Source: an uncultured bacterium (GTDB taxonomy: Bacteria > Bacillota > Clostridia > Lachnospirales > Lachnospiraceae). From it: 64,000 bases of DNA. Below are positions 52,123 through 60,492 of the stretch, one piece after another (position 1 is the first letter of the stretch; each line of letters begins with the position of its first letter). The stretch is taken from contig CAJMQQ010000005.1 of the NCBI GenBank assembly GCA_905215625.1, forward strand, positions 1 to 64,000, read 5' to 3'. The notes below the pieces were generated by a model. It did not search any database, was not told the DNA's origin, and worked only from the letters and a program-made list of their open reading frames with translations. A program made the position numbers and the translations under genes.

Positions 52123-53469
52123 ATGAAGCGGAAATTAAATGTAGGATTTGTAACAACTTACTCAGGACGCTGGCCAAAAGAACTGCCAGAGCAGCGGGAC
52201 AGGGAATACGGAGCCTGGCTGGAAGAACAGCTTCCCCAGGTCAATGTGATAAAGGCTTCCCGGATTGGCTGTACGAAAGAAGCGCTGGAAACCATTGCAG
52301 GAGAATTTAAACAGGCTTCTGCAGATGTTATGGTGCTGGTATATGGTGCGTTTACAGGGGACGACGCGGCTGCATACCTGACTGAGACGTTAAATATTCC
52401 GATTATTTTATGGGCGCCGTATGAGGTTCCATTTGAAAAAAATACCAGACTTTATGCCAACGCCCTTTGTTCCATGACAATGAATGCCGCATCTTTACGC
52501 AGATTAGGAGCAGTTTATCATACAGTATATGGAAGCAAAGAAGACGAGAGGGCCGCTTCTAAGATTCGTTCCCTGATTTTGGCATATCACACAGTAAAAG
52601 CCATGAGAAATACCAATTTAGGGCTTTTAGGATACCGGCCGACTGCATTTTATAACTGCGCATTTGATGAAGGCTTGATTCGCCGGACATTTGGAGTAAA
52701 AATTGAAGAAACGGACTTAAAAGTAGTTTTTGATAAAATGGCAGAACTTCCGGAAGAAGCATGGAAAGCCGATATGGAGAAGATGGAAAAGACCTATAAT
52801 ATGGATACGCTTCCGGACGGACATTTGGAAAACCATTCCAAGCTTTATCTGGCATTAAAAGAAGTAATGACAGCGCAGGGATATGATTATGGAGTAATTA
52901 AATGCTGGCCAGAGATGGGAAATCTCCATACTACTCCATGCGCAGTCTTAGGAAGGCTGGCAGATGACGGCGTCCACATTGGATGCGAGGGGGATGTCGA
53001 TGCAGAATTGGCTCAGATTGCCGAAAACTATCTGACCGGACTTCCCACCTTTATTACAGATATGATTAATATCGACGAAGAGAAGAATACCATGACATTC
53101 TGGCACTGCGGAAATGCTGCTCCATCTCTGGCAAATCCAAAATATGAGCTGCTGATGAGAAATCATCCGTTGGCAGGACAGGGAACTGCATTCTGGGGGG
53201 CATTAAAGCCAGGAAATGTGACCATTGCCAGATTCTGCAACATTGACGGAGCGTATAAGCTGTTTTTGATGAAGGGTGAGGCAATTGATATGGATCGCTA
53301 TACCAGAGGAATCATGGCAAATGTGAAGGTAGAGCGTCCGGTTCGGGAAGTAATTGAGCAGATTATTGAAGAAGGCGTACCGCATCATTACAGCCTGGTA
53401 TGGGCAGATGTGGCAGAAGAGTTAAAACAGGTATGTCAGCTGCTTCAGATTCCGGTGATTGAATTGTAA
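52123..53469 (+). CDS. L-fucose/L-arabinose isomerase-like sugar isomerase
   Basis: A 448-aa cytoplasmic protein of the FucI/AraA-related family (COG2407 type). Supporting features are NVGFVTTYSGRWP at the start, VLVYGAFTGDDAAAYL, GLLGYRPTAFYNCAFDE, the probable metal-site blocks KCWPEMGN and GCEGDVDAEL, and FWHCGNAAPSL with a His. Family members interconvert aldoses and ketoses with Mn2+; some related proteins act on sulfoquinovose. The real substrate here is unknown. It has its own LacI-type operator and strong GGAGGGG site, and is followed by the lacI gene, so it belongs to the sulfatase-centred regulon. Confidence 0.8.
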   Translation: MKRKLNVGFVTTYSGRWPKELPEQRDREYGAWLEEQLPQVNVIKASRIGCTKEALETIAGEFKQASADVMVLVYGAFTGDDAAAYLTETLNIPIILWAPYEVPFEKNTRLYANALCSMTMNAASLRRLGAVYHTVYGSKEDERAASKIRSLILAYHTVKAMRNTNLGLLGYRPTAFYNCAFDEGLIRRTFGVKIEETDLKVVFDKMAELPEEAWKADMEKMEKTYNMDTLPDGHLENHSKLYLALKEVMTAQGYDYGVIKCWPEMGNLHTTPCAVLGRLADDGVHIGCEGDVDAELAQIAENYLTGLPTFITDMINIDEEKNTMTFWHCGNAAPSLANPKYELLMRNHPLAGQGTAFWGALKPGNVTIARFCNIDGAYKLFLMKGEAIDMDRYTRGIMANVKVERPVREVIEQIIEEGVPHHYSLVWADVAEELKQVCQLLQIPVIEL

Positions 53470-53490
53470 ACCTAAATGGATAACGGGAAG

Positions 53491-53553
53491 TTCTATCCGT
53501 GTACAGGGACAATCCACGAAAGAGTGAATATAGGTGTCTGTACATGGATAGAA
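53491..53553. other. Long inverted repeat between the isomerase gene and lacI
   Basis: TTCTATCC-G-TGTACA (53491-53505) is complementary to TGTACA-T-GGATAGAA (53539-53553), giving a 15-bp stem with one G-U position and a 33-base loop. It is followed by A-rich rather than T-rich sequence on the plus strand, so it is not a classic rightward terminator. It may stabilise the isomerase mRNA or bind a protein. Confidence 0.6.
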
Positions 53554-53584
53554 AAAATACATTAAGAAAAATCGACAAAATTAC

Positions 53585-53636
53585 TTGACAGAATATCTGG
53601 AATGTTGTACTATTTAGATAGTACATACGAGTGTAT
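53585..53636 (+). promoter_or_regulatory. lacI promoter and autoregulatory operator 3
   Basis: A perfect TTGACA (53585-53590), 17 bases, and TACTAT (53608-53613). GTACATACGAGTGTAT (53621-53636) covers the expected start and matches the shared operator in 14 of 16 positions, so the regulator probably controls its own gene. Confidence 0.7.
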
Positions 53637-53669
53637 ATCTGAATCAGTGAAATATAAGGAGTTGCCAGA

Positions 53670-54686
53670 ATGGCAGAAAACAAAGAGCGCGTTACCCGCG
53701 CAGACGTAGCGAAAATGGCAGGAGTCAGTGAAACAGTTGTTTCCTATGTAATTAATAATAACCGTTATGTAGCAATGGATAAGCGCAAAAGGGTAGAAGA
53801 GGCGGTCAGGGCTTTGAATTATCGCCCCAATAATATTGCCAGGGCATTAAAAGGCAAGCAGAGTAATCAAATTCTGTTTATTGCAGATCACATTACCAAT
53901 GAGTATTTTGCAAGTATTGTTAGTGAGATGGATAAATATGCATATGATTCCGGTTATCTGATTTCTCTTTGCGCAAACCGTAATACAGAAGAATTTGTTT
54001 CCCAGGTAATCAGCAGACAATATGATGGCATTATCGTCAGTTCTGCCAGTTTTCCGCCGGAATATGTAGAGCAGTTTACCCAGGCTGGGATTCCAGTGGT
54101 GGTATTCAGACGGCTTCGCCATCAGAAAGCAATCGAAAAAGCTGCATATTTAGGAACAGGCCTTTATACAGGGGCCAGATCAGCAGTTAGCCACTTGATT
54201 CAAAAAGGCTGCCGGAATATTGTTTATATTGACCGGATCAGCGCCAGGGGCCATATCAGTCCTCCAGATGATGTGCGATTCAGCGGTTTTGTAGATGAGA
54301 TGGAGGCCAATGGATTTTTAGTAGGTCCGGAAAATATTATCTGCGGGTGCCGCAGTCAGGAAGAACTGGAAGAAGATGTAAAACGCAGATTCCGGACAGG
54401 TTCTCAGGTAGATGGGATTTTCGGCCGGAATGATATGATTGCCTGCATTGCTATGACAGCGGCCGTACAGATTGGACTTCGGGTTCCGGAAGACATAAAG
54501 GTAATCGGGTTTGACGATTCCAGTATAAGCCGGTTCTGCTCTCCGAAACTGAGCACTATTAGTTTAAAGAAAACAGAAATTGCTAAGACAACGATGGATA
54601 TGCTGACTCAGATGATTAGTGGAAATCAGCCGGAAAATGTGGATTTTGATACAACACTGATAGAGAGAGACAGCACAAGAAATTAA
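53670..54686 (+). CDS. LacI family transcriptional regulator of the sulfated-sugar locus
   Basis: A 338-aa protein with a standard LacI layout: N-terminal helix-turn-helix (TRADVAKMAGVSETVVSYVI; hinge RPNNIARALKGKQSN) and a periplasmic-binding-protein-like effector domain ending in VIGFDDSSISRFCSPKLSTI. AAGGAG lies 8 bases before the ATG. The four palindromes with central CG near it are the obvious targets. The effector is probably a sugar or sugar phosphate from the pathway encoded here. Confidence 0.93.
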   Translation: MAENKERVTRADVAKMAGVSETVVSYVINNNRYVAMDKRKRVEEAVRALNYRPNNIARALKGKQSNQILFIADHITNEYFASIVSEMDKYAYDSGYLISLCANRNTEEFVSQVISRQYDGIIVSSASFPPEYVEQFTQAGIPVVVFRRLRHQKAIEKAAYLGTGLYTGARSAVSHLIQKGCRNIVYIDRISARGHISPPDDVRFSGFVDEMEANGFLVGPENIICGCRSQEELEEDVKRRFRTGSQVDGIFGRNDMIACIAMTAAVQIGLRVPEDIKVIGFDDSSISRFCSPKLSTISLKKTEIAKTTMDMLTQMISGNQPENVDFDTTLIERDSTRN

Positions 54687-54697
54687 ATTGAAAGGAA

Positions 54698-54746
54698 CTG
54701 CTGTATCATAAATTTTGCGGAATTTGTTTTGCAGCAGAACTTTTTT
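54698..54746 (+). terminator. Possible weak terminator after lacI
   Basis: CTGCTG and CAGCAG form a short stem with a long loop, followed by TTTTTT (to 54746). It overlaps the region proposed as promoter of the next gene, so the assignment is tentative. Confidence 0.35.
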
Positions 54747-54754
54747 CCAGAATA

Positions 54755-54770
54755 GTACACACGAGTGTAC
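54755..54770 (+). promoter_or_regulatory. LacI-type operator 4, upstream of the ABC/sulfatase operon
   Basis: GTACACACGAGTGTAC has perfect 6-bp half sites around a CG centre and is the best copy of the shared operator. A weak promoter, TTGTTT (54724-54729) with CAGAAT (54748-54753), lies just before it. The site would control the binding protein, sulfatase, permeases, aldolase and SIS genes. Confidence 0.75.
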
Positions 54771-54894
54771 ACGAAAAAAGCCATAGATAATTATATGGGG
54801 CAGAATATTTTATAAAAAACACAGGAATTTCTGTGTGAAATATAACGTCGATGAAAATCGGGGTTAAAAACAATTAAGAAAGCGAGGAAGGGTT

Positions 54895-56241
54895 ATGAAG
54901 AAAAAAGGATTACTGGCACTGGGGTTAGCGGCTGCTATGGCGTTTACTACAGCTTGTTCTGGCGGAGGCGCAGATAGTACGACTGCAGCACCGGCAGGAG
55001 AGACAAAGACGGAAAGCGCAAAAACAGAAGGTGGAGAGGCCGCTTCTGGTGAAGAAATCACATTAAAAATTGCAAACTATGCAATTCTGGAAGCAGGATA
55101 TGATACATTCTGGGGAGAGGTAAAAGAAGGTTTTGAAGCAAAATATCCGAATATTAAGATTGAGTGGGTTTCTGCTCCTTATGGTGAGATTTTGAATCAG
55201 GTTATTAATATGGCAGGCGGCGGCGATAAAGTAGATGCCATTTTTAGTGAAATGATTTGGATTCCAGCTCTGGTAGATGCAGGTCTGGCAGCTCCTATGG
55301 ATGAAATTTTAAGTCCGGAATTTTTAGCAGATTATTATCCTAATATTTTGGAAGCCCATTCAGTAGACGGAAAAGTTTACGGAGCACCACTTTATGTATC
55401 TCCATTTGTTTTGTTCTACAACAAGGATTTGTTTGAAAAGGCTGGATTAGATCCAGAAAATCCACCAAAAACATATGATGAAATGTTAGAAATTGCTCCT
55501 AAGCTGGCAGCATTGACTACAGATGATGGAAATCAGGTATATCCATTTGGACAGCCAACAGCTTCTGTAATTGTAATTGGTTCTTCTATTCAGTCCTTTG
55601 CCCAGACGTTTGGCGGTACGGTATTTGATGAAAATAATCAGTTTAATGTAGACAATCAGGGATTTACAGATGCTATGAATATGCTTCAGAAGATGGATGA
55701 ACTGGGATATAATCCTCAGAACTGCAAACCGAAGGATCTGCGAAATCTGTTTGCATTAGGTCAGGTAGCAATGTATTACGATAATACCTGGGGATACAAT
55801 GGCGCCAAGTCTATTAATCCAGAAGTAGCAAACTTCGCAGCAACTGCAATGCCGTTATCTGGCGGTTCTGGTGACGGAGCTTCCACTTTACAGTCTCATT
55901 GCTTTGTAGCAGTTGATAATGGACCAGAGAGAGTAGATGCAGTAAAGAAATTTATTGAATATGTAATTACTCCAGAAGTATTAAATGACTATATTGCGAA
56001 CATTGCTCCTGCTTATCCAGCAAAGAAAGCAATGGAAAATATGGACGCTGTTGTAAATAGTGAATTCTTAAAGGGCGGCAAGGGGGCTGTTGAGAAGGCA
56101 GTTCCAGTATATCAGTTCCCAACTCTGTCTGATTTTAACTTAGAGTTGTGTGCTTTAAGCCAGGCAGTTACTGTAGGAAAAGAAGATGTAGCAACTGCAA
56201 TCGAAAACTTTAAGAGTACGGTACAGCCGTTGCTGCCATAA
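54895..56241 (+). CDS. ABC transporter sugar-binding lipoprotein
   Basis: A 448-aa extracytoplasmic binding protein (SBP family 1). The signal peptide KGLLALGLAAAMAFTTAC ends in a lipobox with Cys21. A Thr/Glu/Gly-rich spacer (~25-48) precedes the binding domain, with FWGEVKEGFEAKYPNIKIEW, VYGAPLYVSPFVLFYNKDLF and ALGQVAMYYDNTWGYNGA. It supplies substrate to the two permeases encoded 1.6 kb downstream; the sulfatase gene lies between. LacI-type operator 4 is 125 bases upstream. The position beside a sulfatase suggests a sulfated mono- or disaccharide as ligand. Confidence 0.92.
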   Translation: MKKKGLLALGLAAAMAFTTACSGGGADSTTAAPAGETKTESAKTEGGEAASGEEITLKIANYAILEAGYDTFWGEVKEGFEAKYPNIKIEWVSAPYGEILNQVINMAGGGDKVDAIFSEMIWIPALVDAGLAAPMDEILSPEFLADYYPNILEAHSVDGKVYGAPLYVSPFVLFYNKDLFEKAGLDPENPPKTYDEMLEIAPKLAALTTDDGNQVYPFGQPTASVIVIGSSIQSFAQTFGGTVFDENNQFNVDNQGFTDAMNMLQKMDELGYNPQNCKPKDLRNLFALGQVAMYYDNTWGYNGAKSINPEVANFAATAMPLSGGSGDGASTLQSHCFVAVDNGPERVDAVKKFIEYVITPEVLNDYIANIAPAYPAKKAMENMDAVVNSEFLKGGKGAVEKAVPVYQFPTLSDFNLELCALSQAVTVGKEDVATAIENFKSTVQPLLP

Positions 56242-56265
56242 CCTGAGACACAATATTGAACTGAA

Positions 56266-56295
56266 GGGCGGGGGCATAAATTAAGGTCCCCGCCC
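56266..56295 (+). other. GC-rich hairpin between binding-protein and sulfatase genes
   Basis: GGGCGGGG (starting 56266) pairs with CCCCGCCC (56288-56295) around a 13-14 base loop. There is no T-run. Such hairpins behind binding-protein genes commonly protect the upstream mRNA, giving more binding protein than permease. Confidence 0.65.
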
Positions 56296-56357
56296 ATTAA
56301 GGGAATGGATAGGACAGTCAAAAAATTGGGAAAAGAGAAAGACAATGGGGGAAAATT

Positions 56358-57782
56358 ATGGATAGAAAAATGGATGGGAAGCATATAAACAAGCCGAACA
56401 TTGTATTTATTCTGACAGATGATCAGGGATATTGGTCACTTGGGTGCTATGGAAATAAAGAGATACATACACCAAATCTGGACCGATTGGCAGAACGGGG
56501 AATCCGGTTTGATAATTTTTTCTGTGTTTCTCCAGTATGTTCTCCGGCTAGAGCGTCTCTGATGACAGGAAGAATTCCATCCCAGCATGGTGTCCATGAT
56601 TATTTGTGCGGAGGCAATGGAGGATCTACACAGACAGCGATTGAATATCTGAAAGGACAGACTGGATATACCGATATTTTAGCAGAGAATGGTTATGTAT
56701 GCGGACTTAGCGGAAAATGGCATCTGGGAGACGGACTTCATCCGCAGAAAGGTTTCAGCTTTTGGTATACCCATCAGAAAGGCGGCGGTCCTTATTACAA
56801 TGCTCCGATGATCCGGGACGGCAGATATGTAGAAGAAAAAGAATATATTACAGATGTCATTACAGATGAAGCCTTAAAGTTTATTGACAATGAAAAACAT
56901 AAAGACCATCCGTTCTATTTAAGCGTTCATTATACAGCTCCACATTCTCCATGGATTGACTGCCATCCAAAAGAATACACCGATCTTTACGAAAACTGTG
57001 AATTTAAGAGCTGCCCACAGGGGGAACCGCATCCTTGGGCGAAGTTGGGAGTAATCTCTGGATATGACAGGCCAAGAGAGAGTTTAATTGGCTATTTTGC
57101 AGCAGTTACGGCAATGGATGCGAATGTTGGAAGAATTTTAGATAAGCTGGAACAAGAAGGACTTACCGAAAATACGTTGATTATTTTTTCCAGTGATAAT
57201 GGATTCAACTGTGGACATCACGGAATTTGGGGAAAGGGAAATGGAACCTTTCCATTAAATCTTTATGATTCTTCTGTAAAAGTTCCATTTATTATCAGCC
57301 ATCAGGGTCATTTGGCAGAAGGAACCGTATGTGAGGATATGTGCAGCGGGTATGACTTTATGCCGACACTTCTGGATTATCTGGGGATAGAAAATCCAGA
57401 GGCAGAGGGACTTCCGGGAAAAAGTTTTTTAAAATCTCTGCTGGGAGAAAAACAAGAAAATGACGGAACTGTAGTTGTATTTGATGAGTACGGGCCGGCC
57501 AGAATGATTCGCAGCAAAGAATATAAATATATTCATAGATGTCCGTTCGGACCAGATGAGTTTTATGATTTAAAGCAGGATCCAAATGAAGAGAAAAATC
57601 TGATTGATAATGAAGATTATCAGGAATTGGTTCAGGCAATGAAACGTCGTATGGATACATGGTTTTTGCGTTATGCCAATCCGGAGATTGATGGCAGCAG
57701 AGAGCCGGTATTAGGCGGAGGACAGAAAGATTTGGCAGGAATGTGGGGACCTGGTCTCCATGTTTATAATGAGAATAAGTAA
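56358..57782 (+). CDS. Cytoplasmic arylsulfatase-family sulfatase (Cys-type)
   Basis: A 474-aa sulfatase. PNIVFILTDDQGYWSLGCYG supplies the first metal aspartates, and CSPARASLMTGR holds Cys61, which is converted to formylglycine (C-x-P-x-R motif). GKWHLG and IIFSSDNGFNCGHHG supply further active-site residues. There is no signal peptide, so sulfate is removed inside the cell after import. Anaerobes convert the Cys with a radical-SAM maturase (anSME), which is not in the window. The gene sits between the binding-protein and permease genes of one operon. Likely substrates are sulfated hexosamines such as GalNAc-6-sulfate or GlcNAc-6-sulfate, judged from the neighbouring AgaS-like and aldolase genes only. 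Confidence 0.92.
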   Translation: MDRKMDGKHINKPNIVFILTDDQGYWSLGCYGNKEIHTPNLDRLAERGIRFDNFFCVSPVCSPARASLMTGRIPSQHGVHDYLCGGNGGSTQTAIEYLKGQTGYTDILAENGYVCGLSGKWHLGDGLHPQKGFSFWYTHQKGGGPYYNAPMIRDGRYVEEKEYITDVITDEALKFIDNEKHKDHPFYLSVHYTAPHSPWIDCHPKEYTDLYENCEFKSCPQGEPHPWAKLGVISGYDRPRESLIGYFAAVTAMDANVGRILDKLEQEGLTENTLIIFSSDNGFNCGHHGIWGKGNGTFPLNLYDSSVKVPFIISHQGHLAEGTVCEDMCSGYDFMPTLLDYLGIENPEAEGLPGKSFLKSLLGEKQENDGTVVVFDEYGPARMIRSKEYKYIHRCPFGPDEFYDLKQDPNEEKNLIDNEDYQELVQAMKRRMDTWFLRYANPEIDGSREPVLGGGQKDLAGMWGPGLHVYNENK

Positions 57783-57812
57783 TGGGAACCAGGCGGGAGA
57801 GGAGGAAACGTT

Positions 57813-58733
57813 TTGAATACAGAGGTTAAACGTTTTAAGCTAAAAAGGCATACAGCAGATAAGCTGTTTTCACTGATGTTATTGCTTCCTGCAATCATCA
57901 CAACGACCATGTTTATTTTAGTTCCGGTAGTAGACTCTATTTATCGAAGCTTTTTTGACTATCGGGTACGTAATATTATTTCTGGAGAACCAGGGGTATG
58001 GAATAATTTTGCCAACTATACTAAACTATTTTCAAATGGTAAATTAGTGCCGTCTATGATTAACACGCTGGTGTTTGTATTTGGTGTCGTAATTGCCCAG
58101 TTCGTTTTGGGAATGGCTCTGGCACTGATTTTAAATACCAATATGAAGGCATCCCGTTTTATCCGAAGCATTATGATGGTGCCGTGGGTAGTTCCGACGA
58201 TTATTTCAGGTCTGGTCTGGTTATGGATGTTCCAGCCACAGTACGGCCTTGTAAAGTTTATCGTAGGTGTTATTACGGGAGGAAAAGTTACCGATTTTGC
58301 GATTTTGAATAATCCGGCAACGGCTATGTTTGGCGTTTCGGTTGCTGCTTTATGGAAACAGATTCCTCTGGCAACCCTGCTCCTTCTTGCAGGACTTGCC
58401 AATGTTCCGGAAGATATGCTGGAAGCAGCAAAAATTGATGGTGCAAATGCAGTACAGAGATTTTTCAGAATCACGATGCCATACATGAAGAGCGTAATTA
58501 AGGTAACGGTTTCTATGTCTATTATTGAGAACTTTAAACAGTTCCCATTATTCTGGACTATGACCGGAGGCGGACCAAACAACTCTACAACAACTATGGC
58601 AATTCTCAGTTACAGAGAGGCGTTTGTTTCTAATAACTTTGGTTCTGGTGCTGCAGTAACAACGGTATGGATGCTGATGATGATTGTTGTGGTATTCTTT
58701 TATAATCGCATCTTTAAAGAGTCAGACGTATAG
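57813..58733 (+). CDS. ABC sugar transporter permease (MalF type)
   Basis: A 306-aa membrane protein with six helices. The N-terminal part has LMLLLPAIITTTMFILVPVV, and the EAA loop EAAKIDGANAVQRFFRITMP contacts the ATPase. The start is TTG at 57813 with AGGAGG (57800-57805) 7 bases upstream; there is no suitable ATG. It pairs with the next permease. No ATPase gene is nearby, so a shared MsiK-like ATPase encoded elsewhere is expected, as is common for carbohydrate (CUT1) transporters. Confidence 0.93.
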   Translation: MNTEVKRFKLKRHTADKLFSLMLLLPAIITTTMFILVPVVDSIYRSFFDYRVRNIISGEPGVWNNFANYTKLFSNGKLVPSMINTLVFVFGVVIAQFVLGMALALILNTNMKASRFIRSIMMVPWVVPTIISGLVWLWMFQPQYGLVKFIVGVITGGKVTDFAILNNPATAMFGVSVAALWKQIPLATLLLLAGLANVPEDMLEAAKIDGANAVQRFFRITMPYMKSVIKVTVSMSIIENFKQFPLFWTMTGGGPNNSTTTMAILSYREAFVSNNFGSGAAVTTVWMLMMIVVVFFYNRIFKESDV

Positions 58734-58750
58734 GAAGGAGGAGAGGAAAG

Positions 58751-59590
58751 ATGAAACGAAATCGGTTAATTGGAAATATTGTAAAATATGTGGTTTTGGC
58801 ACTGATTCTTCTGTTCCTGCTGTTCCCGCTGATGTGGGTACTGCTAACGTCTTTTAAGACGAATATGGAGGCATATAAATTCCCTCCGACTTTGATTCCG
58901 GAAGCGCCGACTGTACAGAGTTACATTGATTTGTTTACAAAGAATAACGAGTTCTTTATATACTACAAAAACAACTTCATCGTAGCCGGTGGCGCTGCGC
59001 TTTTGACTACATTAATCGCGATTATGTCCGGATATGCACTTTCCAGATTCCATTTTAAGTGGAATGGATGGATTGTGGCAGCATTTACATCTGCACAGAT
59101 GTTCCCGATTATCAGCCGTTTGATTTCCCTGTATAAGATCATGGGAGACGTCAACCTGATTAATACCCGTACCGGATTAATCTTAGCAGTAGGAGCTTCT
59201 ATGCTTCCATTTACTATCATGCTGATGTCCAGCTTTTATGATGGCATTCCGGTAGAACTGGAAGAAGCAGCCCAGATTGATGGCGCTGGCCGTTTTGGAA
59301 TTTTATTCCGGGTAGTTGCACCATTAATTAAGCCAGGTATGCTGGCAGTCGGAATTTATGCATTCCTGCTGTCCTGGGATGATTATCTTCACTGTTCCAC
59401 TCTGATTCAGACGGACTCTCTGCGTACATTATCTGCAGGTGTAGCGCTCCGGTACTTAGGAGAATTATCCTATGACTGGTCTTTGATTAATACGATTTCC
59501 ATCGTAGGTACGCTGCCAATGGTTCTTATCTTCTTCTTCTTCCAGAAGTATATGGTAAAGGGTCTGGTAGCAGGTGCAGTAAAAGGTTAA
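58751..59590 (+). CDS. ABC sugar transporter permease (MalG type)
   Basis: A 279-aa membrane protein with six helices. FPLMWVLLTSFKTNMEAYKF is the typical N-terminal block, and EEAAQIDGAGRFGILFRVVA is the EAA loop. The C-terminus FFFQKYMVKGLVAGAVKG is the family end. It starts 17 bases after the first permease, with AGGAGG upstream. Together with the binding lipoprotein it forms a CUT1-type importer lacking a local ATPase. Confidence 0.93.
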   Translation: MKRNRLIGNIVKYVVLALILLFLLFPLMWVLLTSFKTNMEAYKFPPTLIPEAPTVQSYIDLFTKNNEFFIYYKNNFIVAGGAALLTTLIAIMSGYALSRFHFKWNGWIVAAFTSAQMFPIISRLISLYKIMGDVNLINTRTGLILAVGASMLPFTIMLMSSFYDGIPVELEEAAQIDGAGRFGILFRVVAPLIKPGMLAVGIYAFLLSWDDYLHCSTLIQTDSLRTLSAGVALRYLGELSYDWSLINTISIVGTLPMVLIFFFFQKYMVKGLVAGAVKG

Positions 59591-59614
59591 TAAAACATAT
59601 CAAGGAGGAGAAAT

Positions 59615-60469
59615 ATGTTAACAACAAGCAAAGAAATGCTGTTAGATGCAGCGAAAAATGGTTATGCAGTTCCGGCTATTAACACGCAGGGCGGAAATTA
59701 TGATATTATCTGGGCTATTTGTAAAGCTGCAGAAGATTTACATTCCCCAATTATTCTTGCTCACTACGTAAGTACGGGAGCGTATTCCGGACATGACTGG
59801 TTTGTAAATGTATGCAAATGGTGTGCAGATAAGGTATCTGTACCGGTTGCCATCCACCTGGATCATGGTGATGGTTTTGACATCTGTATGGAAGCTTTAA
59901 AACTGGGATTTACCTCTTTGATGATTGACGGATCTACCAAGCCAATCGAAGAGAATGCAGCTATGACCAATAAAGTATTAGAAGTTGCAAAATGCTTTGG
60001 CGTTCCGGTAGAAGCAGAGATTGGCGAACTTCTCCGTCTGGACAATATGGGTACCGTTATGGAAAACAAGAATATCGTAGATCCGGAAGAGGTACGCCGT
60101 TTCTTAAGCTTATGTACACCAGATTCATTGGCAATTGGAATTGGCAATGCACATGGATATTACAAAGGGGAGCCGGATATTCATCTGGAAGTTATGGAAG
60201 CAGTCCGGAAGTTTACGGACATTCCACTGGTTCTGCATGGCTGTACCGGTATGAAGGAAGAGATTATTAAAGAAGCGATTAAGCTGGGCGTAGCAAAGAT
60301 TAACTTTGGTACTGAAATCCGCTACAAATATGTTGAGCATTATGAAGAAGGCTTAAAGACTTTAAATCATCAGGGACACTCATGGAAACTGTCCCAGTAT
60401 GCAAATGAAAAACTCCAGGAAGACGTAAGAAAGATTATTCGTCTTGCAGGATCGGAAGGAAGAGTTTAA
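59615..60469 (+). CDS. Class II ketose-bisphosphate aldolase (GatY/KbaY/FbaA type)
   Basis: A 284-aa zinc-dependent aldolase. The catalytic and metal-binding blocks are visible: AIHLDHGDGFD (Asp83, His84), EAEIGELL, IGNAHGYYKGEP and VLHGCTGM, each with an expected His or acidic residue, plus KINFGTEIR. This size and pattern suit tagatose-1,6-bisphosphate or fructose-1,6-bisphosphate cleavage to dihydroxyacetone phosphate and glyceraldehyde 3-phosphate. In a hexosamine pathway it would act after a ketose-phosphate kinase, which is not in the window. AGGAGG precedes the ATG. It lies between the permeases and the SIS gene. Confidence 0.9.
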   Translation: MLTTSKEMLLDAAKNGYAVPAINTQGGNYDIIWAICKAAEDLHSPIILAHYVSTGAYSGHDWFVNVCKWCADKVSVPVAIHLDHGDGFDICMEALKLGFTSLMIDGSTKPIEENAAMTNKVLEVAKCFGVPVEAEIGELLRLDNMGTVMENKNIVDPEEVRRFLSLCTPDSLAIGIGNAHGYYKGEPDIHLEVMEAVRKFTDIPLVLHGCTGMKEEIIKEAIKLGVAKINFGTEIRYKYVEHYEEGLKTLNHQGHSWKLSQYANEKLQEDVRKIIRLAGSEGRV

Positions 60470-60492
60470 GAATTAAACCAGGAGGAATAACA

